Made by a program: the position numbers and the translations under genes
Shown here: positions 1-11,639 of the stretch, piece by piece
How positions within the stretch are numbered: position 1 is the stretch's first letter
Layout: the number at the start of each line of letters is the position of its first letter
NCBI GenBank assembly: GCA_002794735.1
Contig: NBAZ01000002.1
Location: 1,302,001 to 1,366,000 of the forward strand
DNA length: 64,000 bases
From: Pyrrhoderma lamaoense
Lineage: Eukaryota > Basidiomycota > Agaricomycetes > Hymenochaetales > Hymenochaetaceae
Direction of reading: 5' to 3'
Notes under the pieces: generated by a model
What the model was told of the DNA's origin: nothing
What the model saw: the letters and a program-made list of their open reading frames with translations, nothing else
Databases searched by the model: none

Positions 1-691
1 ATATCCTAAAAGATGAGAGTACACCAACGCATCTAGACATTCAGGACTTTATCATACTAACGAGAGTCTTGAAAATAGGTATAATGTCTAAAACGCAACT
101 TCCTCATTTAATGTGTACATACAAACAATGATCTGATGAAGCCACTTTGTAACTTATCTGTAACTAAAAAAAATACAGATACCTTTGCTGTTTTCATTCT
201 AACACTCTAAACAGGAGAGTGAGCCGTACTTAGTTAATATTTCCGATCTACCTTTGCTTCCACTACGAATTAAGTTGTTTATAACTAGTTGAGAGGAGAA
301 ATGAGAATACATACAACAAATCTTGAGTATAGTTGAATATTACAACCGTCCGCATATAAACATATAGCTATGTCATATAAGTAATCTGGGTAATCGTAAA
401 TTAGCTCAGTTAACTTGGAGCATTTACAAGTCAGTTGATCCATTTCAATGCGTAACTCATGATGTCATTGACTTCTTGAGCAATAATTACTTGTATTTCC
501 GTCTTGGCCATGACACTCTTTCGTATTATATCATTTTATATCATTTTCCAGCCAGCTATAGGACACTAGTAGCATAACATCAATTTTATTATAGACTCAC
601 AGCCATAGTGATAAATATATACGACGTGCTAAGAACATAAATAGGAGGAGACAAGAAATTCAGTATTGTATATTTGCGTCAATCGGATACT
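1..691. repeat. Copy 1 of a long direct repeat flanking the DUF6533 array
   Basis: No gene is seen here; it is the 3' flank of the first DUF6533 gene. The first 140 bases are almost identical to the block beginning near 3769 (shared string TCCTAAAAGATGAGAGTACA and the following text with only scattered changes). The part from about 430 to 690 is also close to 9000-9250, the flank of another array copy. The similarity continues into the adjacent genes, so the repeat unit is gene plus flank, about 3.8 kb for the first two units. Confidence 0.85.
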
Positions 692-2571
692 TCAATTGGT
701 TCCAGAAACCAGATCCGAGACATCGTGGCTATGATTATTCTGCATCCCAGGATTAGCTGTCCAGGTCAGTGTATCTCTGGTCGCGAACTGGTTATATGTG
801 TCGGGGTGGTACACCTCCGAACGCATGCTGATTAGCATCCTTGGTGCTAATATGGTCGTAATTGCGATAGCTACAATTTGATATGCATTCACAAGGGTTT
901 CAAGAAATTTCTTAAAAGAAATCTGTTAGACGATAGGTAGTTTAGAGACCAAGGCGACTAAATACATACATATCCAGAGAAATCATAATAAGCGTAGCCA
1001 TTCGGAGCATAAGCAAGTATATCATTGCCAGCGGTTTGCGCGAAGAAAGAGACTATTGTTCCTACGATACTGAGAGAGATGACACTGAGTAGTGATGAAT
1101 ATCTCAGTGATCCTTTATTTCAGTCATTGGTGGGACTGCTTACACTGCAAAGTACATAGTCGAGTCCCTTGCCATGACTGACATGATATCATGTGTCTTC
1201 GACGTCACTTTCGGGTTACGCCTGCACCATACACTATAGTCGGCCTTCCTGATCACCAGAATAAAGAGTATCAGCTCTATTATAGACGTAATGAGCCAGG
1301 CCAATGCTGCCATTGATTGTCCTTCCATGTACAAGGGTGTGTTTGTCGCTTCGGTGAAGGATGAGCCTCTTTTTGATATTCCCCCAAGTCTACAATTGAG
1401 AAGTCCCTTTTCACAGGCCAGATCTGATATAATATCTTCATAGTACTTATCAGAAAGAAGAAATATGCAGAATATGAGAAATACGGACATAAGGCTCCGA
1501 AAGCTTGAAGAGCACAAGTGACTAACGAAACCGAGTTCATGAGGATAAAACTCGCGAGAATCCATTTACTTTTCTCATAAATTGCATAGACCCGCATCTG
1601 CAGTAAAACTATTACTTCTCATTCAGTGTCTGTATATCAGCCATGTCAAATCATACTTACGTTCTGGTAGAATCATGACGAGACTGCCAACTACGGTAAA
1701 TGCATATGTACGGACATCTAGAGAAATATACATATTTAGTCATTAAGACATCCCACGGTGTGTAGGAACTAGTTTACTCGCGTATGTAATTGATGTATGA
1801 TATGGTCTAATTAGATATTAGTTACGTGCAAGCAGAAGGCAGGAAATGGTTCTTACTGCATTCGTGGGGATATAAGTGTAGGATACATAGCTATTCCAGG
1901 CGAGGCTAACAGTGCACAAGTTGATAAACCTATTTTAATCATCACGAAAGTAATTATCAGAGTAAGAATAGACTATATTATATGGTATGCGATGCGATAA
2001 CTTACACTAGGAAACTTGCTCCGATGTATCGTACCTTTTACGAATAAGGGCACGTTAGCATATGTTAGTAGAACGAGTATTGTAAAAAACCAGATCCAAC
2101 ACCATTATAGTAGAAGCTTGCGGCTGCACCGATCGAGCTCTCCGCCAGCGCTGTGTATAGAATAGGAAAACGACTAACCATCAGATACATGATCTTTCCG
2201 ACGGACCACTTCCTTGACTTTTATTATTCAATACTCTGTCATCCACTTTGCGTTTGTCCGAAACTCACCCATATATACTCTACCTATTGACTCGTTAGCA
2301 AAAAGTCATAGGTATTACGGGTAGTGTGTACCTCTTCATCTAGATGTGTGACTGAATTTCTGTGAAAAATTGAACCGAATCATGGAATTAAGGTACTCAC
2401 CGCAATAGTAAAAGAATGCCGTTGTCGATGATACTGAATAAATTGGATGAGTATCCGAAAATAACTACAGATAGAACCTTTTACCCATTATAGACTTGGA
2501 CAGAGTGCTCGCCAGACCTACGAGATCCTCACTCGAAAGTGGCACATCTGGTACTGGGGGTTGGGTCTCAT
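692..2571 (-). CDS. DUF6533-family multi-pass membrane protein, array copy A
   Basis: Basidiomycete DUF6533 protein, predicted seven-helix plasma- or endomembrane protein of unknown function. Reading the minus strand, recognisable pieces in order are: a short N-terminus ending SEDLVGLASTLSKSIMG, the first helix SSTTAFFYYC (near 2410), the family hallmark DEE-VEYIW split over two small exons (near 2350 and 2275), a segment like WSVGKIMYLM (near 2200), the loop FINLCTVSLAWNSY, DVRTYAFTVVGSLVM, MRVYAIYEKSKW with the following helix, MAALAWLITSIIELILFILV, ARDSTMYFAV, and a C-terminal exon with ILAPRMLISMRSEVYHPDTY ending at 692. About a dozen exons with short introns. The proposed start is the ATG at 2571; it is in frame with exon 1 only if the GGGGG run at 2556-2560 should be six G, which matches the under-calling seen elsewhere. 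Closest relative in the window is the copy at 9263. Confidence 0.8.
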
Positions 2572-3231
2572 GTGTGATAGAAGTTGGGGAGACTCAGAAG
2601 CTACAGCTATCTAAGTACATATATACCGGTTTATACCGGAAAATGTCACGATAATGATGCACGAGAACAAAAGACATCAAGCCTCCTGTCAAGCCTCCTG
2701 CCAAGCTCTGTGATGTGCATCAAAGTCAGTTATAAATAGTAATTTTTATAAACTTGAAGTAGAACGAATCAATACTCATACTCATTCGATAGTACGGCCT
2801 TTTCAGTTTTGACCTGAGAGGGAATAGAAGAAACTTACATTTATTAACACATATATCAACTTGTAAAACAAAGTACGAGTATATTTCTAGTTTTCATTCC
2901 TGGTTTAAAGAAAACAATACTAATTACATCGGTATATTCCGAACGATACTCTCTTGCTAATGAGTGAGATCCATACACAGTATCTCTGTGACCAAGTCTT
3001 TGGAATAGACTGCACGAAGCTCGTCGAAGAGACACTTTTACTGCTTAAGGATGGACACATTCTACTTTAACCATCATTCTTCTCAACAGTATTTACAGTT
3101 GTGTTTCCTCTCTTATCCCCGGTCAGCTGACTCGCAGCTCAGAAGATGTAAAGATACACTATCATATTCTGTAGCTTGAGGCTTCATATACGAGACTATA
3201 TTCTTAGAGCCTTTTACCCTTTTACCCATTA

Positions 3232-3313
3232 CAGACTTTGACAGAATGCTCATCAGACCCACGAGACCTTCACTCGAAAGTGGCATATCGTCTCCTAGGG
3301 ATTAGGAGCTCAT
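3232..3313 (-). pseudogene. Orphan DUF6533 first exon
   Basis: On the minus strand an ATG at 3313 begins a copy of the first exon of the neighbouring genes (MPLSSEGLVGLMSILSKSV, then MG and a GT donor-like site). Compared with copy A it has an in-frame TAA four codons after the first ATG. No first-helix exon, DEEVEYIW motif or later exon follows before the next gene. It is a leftover of an unequal duplication or deletion in the array. Confidence 0.75.
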
Positions 3314-3768
3314 GTACTTAGAAATTGAGGAGATTCTCGGTAACTAAAGCTATATAATGTAGAGGCCGTTCCATTTCGGAACTTATCACGAGAATGGTAA
3401 ATGAGCGCAAAGACAACAATCAAGCCTCCCGTCAAGCTCTGTGATGTGCATCAAGGTCGATATAAATTATAATATTCCTGGCTTGAAGTTGATCGGACAA
3501 ATAATCAATTGATGATGCGCTCAATTTCGAAACTGAAAGTGAATTAAACAAACTTATAGAGAATAAAGCACAAGTATGTTTTTACATATCAGGGAGATAC
3601 ACGTAACCAACTGTATAAAACTCTTCCAAGAAAAGCCCTCCCTTGCAGATGATTACATTCGGATATATTCATCAAATTTCTCGATAGTATTCATGGCCAC
3701 ACTTCTCCTCTTATCCCTGATCATCTGACATACAGCTCAGAAAACATAGAATATGCATCATCTATGTC

Positions 3769-4456
3769 CTAAAAGATGAGAGTACACCAATGCGTCTAGA
3801 CCTTCAGGACTTTATTGTACTAATGAGAGTCTTGAAAATAGGTATAATGTCTAAAACGCAACTTCCTCATTTAACGTGTACATACATATACATACAAACA
3901 ATAATCTGATGTAGTCACCTTGTCTGTAAGTAAAAAAATACAGATACCTTTGCTGTTTTCATTCTAACATTCTAAACAGGAGAGTGAGAGTGAGCCGTAT
4001 ATAGTTAATATCTCCGATCTACCCTTGCTTTCACTACGAAGTAAGTTGATTATAACTAGAGGAGAGGAGATCCTTAATACTTACAACAAAGCTCGAGTAC
4101 AGTTGAATATTACAACCATCCGCATTAAATCACTTAACTAAATCATGTAAGTAATCTAAAATATCCAAGATTAGCTCAGCTAACTTGGAGCTATAACAAA
4201 ACAGTTGATCCATTTCAATACTTATCTCCTAATGTCCTTTACCTCTACAACATGTGTTACATCTTGTGCGTGACAATTATTCGGACCATCTTAATTAATA
4301 TAATTAACTAACTATTTTAATGGATACCGGCAGCATCACGATACTTTTATTACAGATTCACAGTGTCTACAATAGCTAATGCATACATCGTTCCAGTAGC
4401 ATAAATAGGAGAAGACGAAGACTACAACTATAGTTTTCTTGCGTTAACTGAATGCC
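3769..4456. repeat. Copy 2 of the long direct repeat
   Basis: Near-identical to the first 690 bases of the window for the first several hundred bases, with small indels such as an extra TACATA unit near 3885. It forms the 3' flank of copy B in the same orientation as copy 1 flanks copy A. No open gene is seen in it. Confidence 0.85.
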
Positions 4457-6421
4457 TTAGGTGGTTTCAGACGCCAGACCTAAGCCCTCGTAGTTATGAC
4501 TATCTTGTACCCCAGGATTAGCCGACCAAGTTAGTGTATTACTAGTTGCGAACCATTTATGTGTGTCAGGGTGGTAAACCTCTGAACGCATGCTGATTAG
4601 CATTCTTGGTGCTAATATGGTCATGGTTGCGATAACTACGATTTGATATGCATTCAGCTGGGAGTAAAAGAATTTCTTTCAAGAGAAATATTAGATGATA
4701 CATAACCTAGAGATAAAACGACGGAATGCTCACATATCCAGAGAAATCATAATAAGCGTAGCCATCTAGAGTAACACTGAAAATATCTATTATAGTGATT
4801 TGTCCAATAAAGGATATAATTGTTCCCACGATACCGAGGGAGAAGACACTAGAGTGTATGTCATGTTCAGATATCTATGATTTTACTCACAAGTGAGAGG
4901 TTACCTACACTGCAAAGTACATAGTCGAGTCCCTTGCCATTACGGACATGATATCATGTGTCTTCAATGTCAAACTCGGGGTACGCCTGCACCATACTTT
5001 ATAATCTGCCTTTCTGACCACTAGAATGAAAAGTATCAATTCTATTATAGAATCAATCAGCCAGTACAGTGCTGCCATGGGTTGTCCTCCCAGGTATAAG
5101 GGTATGCTTGTTGGTTTCATGGATTAGGATATTAAAGGTTCATTGAGTCTACAGTCGAAGAAACCAACGCCGCAGACCACTTTGGGAGTTATATCTTCGC
5201 TTCACTTATCAGAAGGAGAAGAAGGACATAAAAGATGAGTAATACAGACATATGTATCCGAGGGCTTGAAGAGCACAAGTGACTAAGGAAATGGAGTTCA
5301 TGAGGATGAAGCTCGCGAGAACCCATTTATCTTTCTCGTAGATTGCATAGACGCGCATTTGCAATATAACTATGTCTTTTATCAGAGTCTGCATATCGGC
5401 CATGTATCAAAGCATACTTGCTTTCTGGTAGCATCATGACGAGACTGCCAATTATGGTGAATGCATACCCACTCAAATCTGAGGAAATGCACATTTCAAG
5501 TCATAAGTATTTCCCATGAATATTAAAGCCTAGTTAACTCACAGGAGTAAGTGACCATTTGGGGAGGCTAAATAGATATCAGATACATGTAAACAAGAGG
5601 CACGAATTGATACTTCTTACAAGGAGGTAAGAACCATTATTGAATGCCAAGGGGCCGATATTCCAGCCGGGACTGACAGTGTATAAATTGATAAACCTAT
5701 TATAGTAGTACGAAAATCAGAATCAGAGTCAAAGTAGATCATAGCACATAGTATGCGAGAAACTTGCACTAGGAAGCTTGCTCCATTGTATCGTACCTTG
5801 AACGAATAAGAGCAAGTTAGAATAGGTCAACAGGATAAATGCTCTGTAAAGATCTATATCCGAGGCAACCGATTGCTTAGTTGAGACCAGTATTCAGTAT
5901 ATCACCAGTTTCGAGTTTATTCATTTTCTTATGAGCACAGATAGAATCTCTCGATAACAAAAGTACGCAGTTGCAATGTATCTAGTTCCGCCAGTGCTGT
6001 GTACAGATTAAGAAAGTGACACACCATCAGATACATGATCTTTCCCACGGACAACTTCCTTGACTTTTACAATTCAACATTTTGTCGCCTACTTTTGCGT
6101 CTGTCCGAAACTCACCCATATATACTCCACCTATTGACTCGTTATCAAAAAGCTTTAATTATATACAGGTAATGAGTACCTCTTCATCTAGATGTGTGAC
6201 TGAATTTCTGTGAAAAATTCGAATCAAACCATGGAATTAAGGTACTCACTGCAATAGTAAAAGAATGCCGTTGTAGATGATACTGAAGAAATTGGTTGAG
6301 TATCCGAAAATAACTACAGATAGAATATTTTACCCAACAAAGACTTTGCCAGAGTGTTAGCCAGACCTATGAGTTCTATACTCGAAAGTAGCACATCGTT
6401 TTCTGGGGAGAAGGTGCTCAT
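4457..6421 (-). CDS. DUF6533-family membrane protein, array copy B (possible pseudogene)
   Basis: Same exon order as copy A: N-terminal exon beginning at the ATG at 6421 (MSTFSPENDVLLSSIELIG), first helix VSSTTAFFYYC, an 8-nt exon giving NEE instead of DEE, then VEYIW, MRVYAIYEKDKWVLASF near 5350, MAALYWLIDSIIELILFILV near 5060, ARDSTMYFAV near 4920, and a C-terminal exon with ILAPRMLISMRSEVYHPDTH ending at the TAA at 4457. The extracellular loop just before MAALYWL reads DCRLNEPLIS, then an in-frame TAA, then SMKPTSIPLYLGG, where copy A has an open stretch of similar length. Either the exon boundary here differs or the copy is disabled. Function unknown; membrane location is inferred from the hydrophobic segments. 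Confidence 0.7.
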
Positions 6422-7691
6422 GTATGATGGAAGTTGGGAAGACTCATGAAAGCTACAACTATTCAAATGCATAAATTCCGCTCTATTCCGGAAAATGTCA
6501 CGAGAATGATATATGAGAACAAAAGACATCAAGCCATCTGTCAATCTTTGTGATGCGCATCAATGCCAATTAACTATTATAAGATTCAAACCTCCAGTTG
6601 ATTAGATTAACACCCATTTGATAGCACGGTCTTTTAATTACAATCTGAGAGTGAATCGAAGAAACTTATGTATAGAGTAAAGTACAAGTGTATTACTTTA
6701 ATACTTGTTTTCATCACTGGTTGAAAACAAAGTAACTCCACTTACATCGGTATATACCGAACGTTACTCTAACAGTAATCTGTGTTCATGATTACTTGAA
6801 GTCCATATATAGTACCCCTGTGACCAGGTCGTTAAAATAGACTACGCGAAACTCATCCAAGAGAAATTCTTCTTTGCCCATGAACACATTCCATCTCAAC
6901 CATCATGTTTCTCAACAGTATTACGATTTCATTTCTCCTCTTATCCCTGGCCATCTGAATTGCAGCTCAAAAGGTATGTAGACACATCATCTTATTTTGT
7001 AGCCTGAGAATAGGTCAACGAGACTCGATTCTTAGTGGAGTTGGTTCTATATTGATGAGAAGATTTGATAAAGAGTTCAAAAATACAATTTCTGAATCTT
7101 AAAACACGCACTTAACATTAAACTATTTACGATACCTTGTAGCTTATATATCTGTAACCCATAAAAATATTAATTTCTTTTGTTATCCTCATAATTGCAG
7201 AGAGATAAGCAGATTCAGATAGAATTCCTGATTTATATCGGTTTTGACTATGATCAAAGTTGATAGTATTCTATAAAGAGAAGAATGGTAAAACAATTGC
7301 AATATTTCCGAGTGTAATCAATCATTGAGACTATACACGTGTAGTCATGAAATCAAAGTTATGGATGTATGGAGATAGCCGCAATGTTAACACAGCTCAA
7401 TCTACTTGAAGTTTTTAAGAGGAAGTAAGTTGTCCTAATCTAAAGACTACCTCGCGATGACCATCAGCTCATAAATAACCACAAATCACATTTGCTTCCA
7501 ACCTAGTGAACTCAGTCGGGCCATCTTTTATTATACTAGCTTGTAGTCATCTTGTTCGGATCCCGGAAGCATTGTGGTACTTTTGATGCAATGCAAGTAT
7601 ACTATGCCATCTTCATAGTTAAAATCACATACAATGTATTGATAACATATATAGGTAGGGAAGTTTTTTTGTTCTTGAAACGATTGATATT
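6422..7691. other. Intergenic spacer, no gene seen
   Basis: About 1.3 kb of AT-rich sequence between copy B and the truncated copy. It contains spacer blocks shared with 2.9-3.2 kb and 8.4-8.6 kb. No intact gene of the array type and no other recognisable coding segment was found. Confidence 0.6.
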
Positions 7692-8430
7692 TCAATTGAT
7701 TGAAGATACCAGAACCAGGTCCCCATGATCATGGGTGGCAGCCCAAGTTAGCGTATTTCTGATCCCAACTGGTCAGGATGGTAAACTTCCGAGCGCATGC
7801 TGATTAGCATTCTGGGTGCTAATATAGTCGTAATTACAATGACTACGATTTGATATGCGTTCAGTTGGCTGTAAAGTAGTTTCTTGAGGAAAATGATTAG
7901 ATATTACGAGATCTGATATTAAGACAATACAAATGCATACATAGCCAGGGGAATTATGATGATCATTAAGGTTGAGGTCATGAATACTACTTTCAGCGTT
8001 CTGCGCAATGAAGGATATCACTGTTCCTACGAGACCGAGGGTGAAGACGCTGTATGATAGATAATACACAGACATCCTTTGCCTCGATCACTCTAGAGGA
8101 TTACTCACATTGCAAAGTATATGGTCGAGTCTCTTGCCATAACAAACATGATACCATATGTCTTTGATGTCACTCATGGGGTACGCTTGCACCATAGTCC
8201 ATAGTCTGCCTTCCTGACTACCATTATGAACAAAATTAGCTCTATTATAGACGCGATCAACCAGGCCAATGAAGCCATTGATTCCACTTCCACTTACAGG
8301 GATATATTTTCTGCTTTAGTAAAGAATAAACTTCCTTTTGACAATCTATCGTGTTGACAATTGAAAATTCCTTTGATGCAAGCCAGATCGGTTACCATAT
8401 CTTCATGATGTTAGGTCCCTGGAATAAAAC
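7692..8430 (-). pseudogene. Truncated DUF6533 gene (3' half only)
   Basis: The minus strand holds only the last three exons of the DUF6533 pattern: the MASLAWLIASIIELILFIMV exon with ARDSTIYFAM near 8120, the exon SYSVFTLGLVGTVISFIAQ near 8010, and the last exon ILAPRMLISMRSEVYHPD near 7780. Everything upstream (start, DEEVEYIW, RVYAIY) is absent; at about 8430 the sequence switches to spacer repeat. There are two in-frame stops: a TAA a few codons before MASLAWL and a TGA replacing a codon between KRTP and VTSKTYG. The last exon also loses frame at the CCC run at 7764-7766, but that alone could be a base-calling error. Confidence 0.85.
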
Positions 8431-9262
8431 GCACAAAGCTCATCAAAGAAAACCCGTTCAGTGTCTATGAATATATTCGACTTACTCATCAAATTTCTTG
8501 ATAGTATTCATGGTTATACTTCTCCTCTTATCTGACCATCCGATATGAAGCTCAAAAGACACGAAATTTGTATTCCCCATAAATCTTAGAAATTGAGACT
8601 ACAATGGTGGATACAGACCTTATTGGACTTATTCGTACCTGTAAGAGCCTTGAGAAAGAAGATCAAAGTCAAAAAACACAAATTCTAATATTTGCAGTGA
8701 ATACACTTACTCCAATTCGATGACGACACTTCGACTAAGCTTCAAACCTTGTCTATAACTCACAGAAATACATATACACCTCAATCTAGCTTGGAGATAA
8801 GGGCGTACATAGCTACCGTCTCCGACCTACCTTTGTTTCAACTACAGACTAAGTTGATTATAATCAGTGGAGCGATAATTATATAGTAGTCACAGCAAAA
8901 CTTGAGCGTATTAAACCACATATATTAATTTAGCTAAGCCATAAAAACCACAAAGATAAGCGTTATACTAATTCAGCTCAGTTTACTCGGAGTTTTCGTG
9001 AGCAGTTGATCAGTGTTAATGCGTACCTCATGATGTCCTTTACATATTGAGCAACTACAACTTGTATTTACGTCTTGCCCATGACACTCTTTCGAATTAT
9101 ATCAATTTATAATATTTTTCAGCCAGCTATAGGACACCAGTAGCATTACATTAATTTTATTATAGATCCACAATCATAGTGATAAATATATACGACGTGC
9201 CAAGAACATAGATAGAAGGAGACAAGAAATTCAGTAATGTATATTTGCGTCAATCGGATACT
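8431..9262. repeat. Spacer with array repeats
   Basis: No gene. The part around 8480-8590 repeats 3660-3760 (shared TCATCAAATTTCT(C/T)GATAGTATTCATGG). The part from about 9000 repeats 430-690 with roughly nine in ten bases alike by eye, including the string GATAAATATATACGACGTGC. Confidence 0.75.
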
Positions 9263-11207
9263 TCAATCAGTTCCAGAAACCAGATCCGGGACCTCGCGGC
9301 TATGATTATTCTGCATTCCAAGATTAGCTGTCCAAGTCAGTGTATCTCTGGTCGCAAACTGGTTATATGTGTCGGGATGGTACACCTCCGAACGCATGCT
9401 GATTAGCATCCTTGGTGCTAATATGGTCGTAATTGCGATAACCATGATTTGATAGGAGTCCATCTGGGTGAAAAGAAAATGCTTAGAAGAGTATTGTTAG
9501 ATGATACGTAATTAAAAGATAAAGGTGAATTGATACATACATAGCCAGAGAGATTATAGTAGCCGTCATATTCGTCGCCACCTGTTAAAGTAAAACTTAT
9601 GTCGGTAACTTCAGCAGTTTGCGCGATGAAGGAGATCACTGCTCCCACAAGACTGAGAGAGAAGACACTGGGTAGTTAAACATAACTCAGACATCCTTTA
9701 CTTCAGTCATTGGTGGAGGATTGCTTACACTGCAAAGTACGAAGTCGAGTCCCTTGCCATGACTGACATGATATCATGTGTCTTCGATGTCACTTTCGGG
9801 TTACGCCTCCACCATACTCTATAGTCCGCCTTTTTGATAATTAGAATGAAGAGTATCAGCTCTATAATGGACGTAATGAGCCAGGCCAATGCTGCCATTG
9901 ATCGTCCTTCTATATTCAAGGGTGCACTTGTCGCTTCGGTGAAGGATGGACTTCTTTTTAGCAATTTATCGAGTTGACAATTGAAAAGCCCCTTTTCACA
10001 GGCCAGATAGGATATAATATCTTCATAAAATTTATCAGAAAGAATAGGTTCACAGAGTATGGGTAATACGGACATGGGTACTTGCCAGTTTGAAGAGCGC
10101 AAGTCACTAACGAAATGGTGTTCATGAGAATAAAACTCGCGAGAATCCATTTACTTTTCTCATAAATTGCATAGACCCGCATTTGCAATAAAACTATTTC
10201 TTCTCGATCAGTGTCTGTATATCAGCCATGTATTAGTTTATAACTACTTTCTGGTAGCATCATGACAAGGCTGCCGATTACATTGAAGGCAAATCCAAGA
10301 GTTTCTAGAAAAAGGCATAGTCATTGATATCCATTAATAGATCTAAGAGGCCAACTTACTCACCTATATAATTGTCGTATGAGCTAGTCTAAGCTAGTGT
10401 TAGATAATCAAGAGGCGAAGGTTAATATTTTCTTACTGCATCCGAAGGCCAATCAAAGTCAGTATTAATACTATCCCATTCGAGGCTGATTATACATATA
10501 TTGATAAACCTATTTAAGTAGAGTTTAGGTACGTCATAGGTTATAATATGCGATAACTTGCGCTAGGAAAATTGCCCCAATGTATCGCACCTTAACATAT
10601 AAGAACAAGTTAGCATAGGTCGTCAGGATGAGAGTTCCGTAAAGATCTAGGTTTGAAGCAACCGAATGTTCGGTGGAGTCTAGTATCCATATTAATACTA
10701 GTTTCTCGTTAATCTATCCTCTTATAGTCACAAAATATCGTCTCTTGATCGCAGAAGCATAAAGTTGTGATAATAATCTAGTTCTCTTAGAAGAGTTCAG
10801 ACCAGGAAAGCGACTAACCATCAGATACACGATCTTTCCCATGGACCACTTCCTTGACTTTTACAAATCAACACTTTGTTGCCTACTTTTGCGTCTGTCC
10901 TGAACTCACCCATATATACTCTACCTATTGACTCGTTAGAAAAAGTCTTTGATATGTACGGGTAGTGTGTACCTCTTCATCTAAATGTGTGACTGAATTT
11001 CTGTGAAAAATCGAACCAAATCATGGATTTATAGTACTCACTGCAATAGTAAAAGAATACCGTTGTCGACGATACTGAAAAGATTGAGTGAGAATATTCT
11101 ATTAATAGTGGATATGACACGTTACTCATTATGGACTTTGACAGAGTGCTCGTCAGACCTGTGAGAATCTCACTCCAAAGTGGCGCATCGTAATCTGGGG
11201 AGCTCAT
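9263..11207 (-). CDS. DUF6533-family membrane protein, array copy D
   Basis: Full set of DUF6533 exons on the minus strand. Start ATG at 11207 (MSSPDYDAPLWSEILTGL), first helix VSSTTVFFYYC near 11050, the 8-nt DEE exon near 10977, VEYIW near 10920, FINICIISLEWDS near 10490, MRVYAIYEKSKWILASFILM near 10150, MAALAWLITSIIELILFILI near 9870, ARDSTSYFAV near 9745, a helix SLVGAVISFIAQTAE near 9640, and the tail ILAPRMLISMRSEVYHPDTY ending at 9263. The tail is nearly identical to copy A, so A and D appear to be the youngest pair. No obvious disabling change was seen, though not every exon junction was checked. A seven-helix topology is inferred; ligand and role are unknown. Confidence 0.8.
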
Positions 11208-11639
11208 GAATAATAGAATTTGGGGATTTTCATTGAAGCTACAGCTATTTAAGTGCATAGATACCGTTCTATTTACGAGAGATGTAACGATCATGATGCA
11301 CGAGAACAAAAGACATCAAGCCATCTGTCAAGCTCTGTGATGTGCATCAAAGTCAATCTATATATATTAAAATTTAAACTTGTACTTGAACAGAAGAACA
11401 CACACACTTGATAGCACTTACATTTGCATCTAACCTAGTAACGTAGTAGGGAAACTCGGACCATCTTACTTCATGTCAGCTTCTAACCATTCTCAAGGAG
11501 CTCTGGCAGCATCATGCTGCATGTGCTACGGATTCGCCATACCAATCTCAAAGTACAAAGTACATACAATTTGATAAGAATATAAGTAGGAGTGCAAGAC
11601 ACTATAATTAATTTGTTCTTGAGGCATTTTCGTGTCTTA
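11208..11639. other. Short spacer between DUF6533 copies
   Basis: About 430 bases without a gene. It carries the promoter side of copy D and the 3' flank of copy E. Nothing else is recognised. Confidence 0.6.

Larger units (their letters stand above)
2572..4456. other. Intergenic spacer of the DUF6533 array
   Basis: Apart from an orphan first exon near 3.3 kb and the direct repeat beginning near 3769, no gene is supported. The spacer carries blocks found again in other spacers, for example TTATCC(C/T) followed by a degenerate CTCAGAA stretch at about 3105-3150, 3705-3750, 6935-6975 and 8520-8560. This suggests that the spacers were copied along with the genes. Confidence 0.7.
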
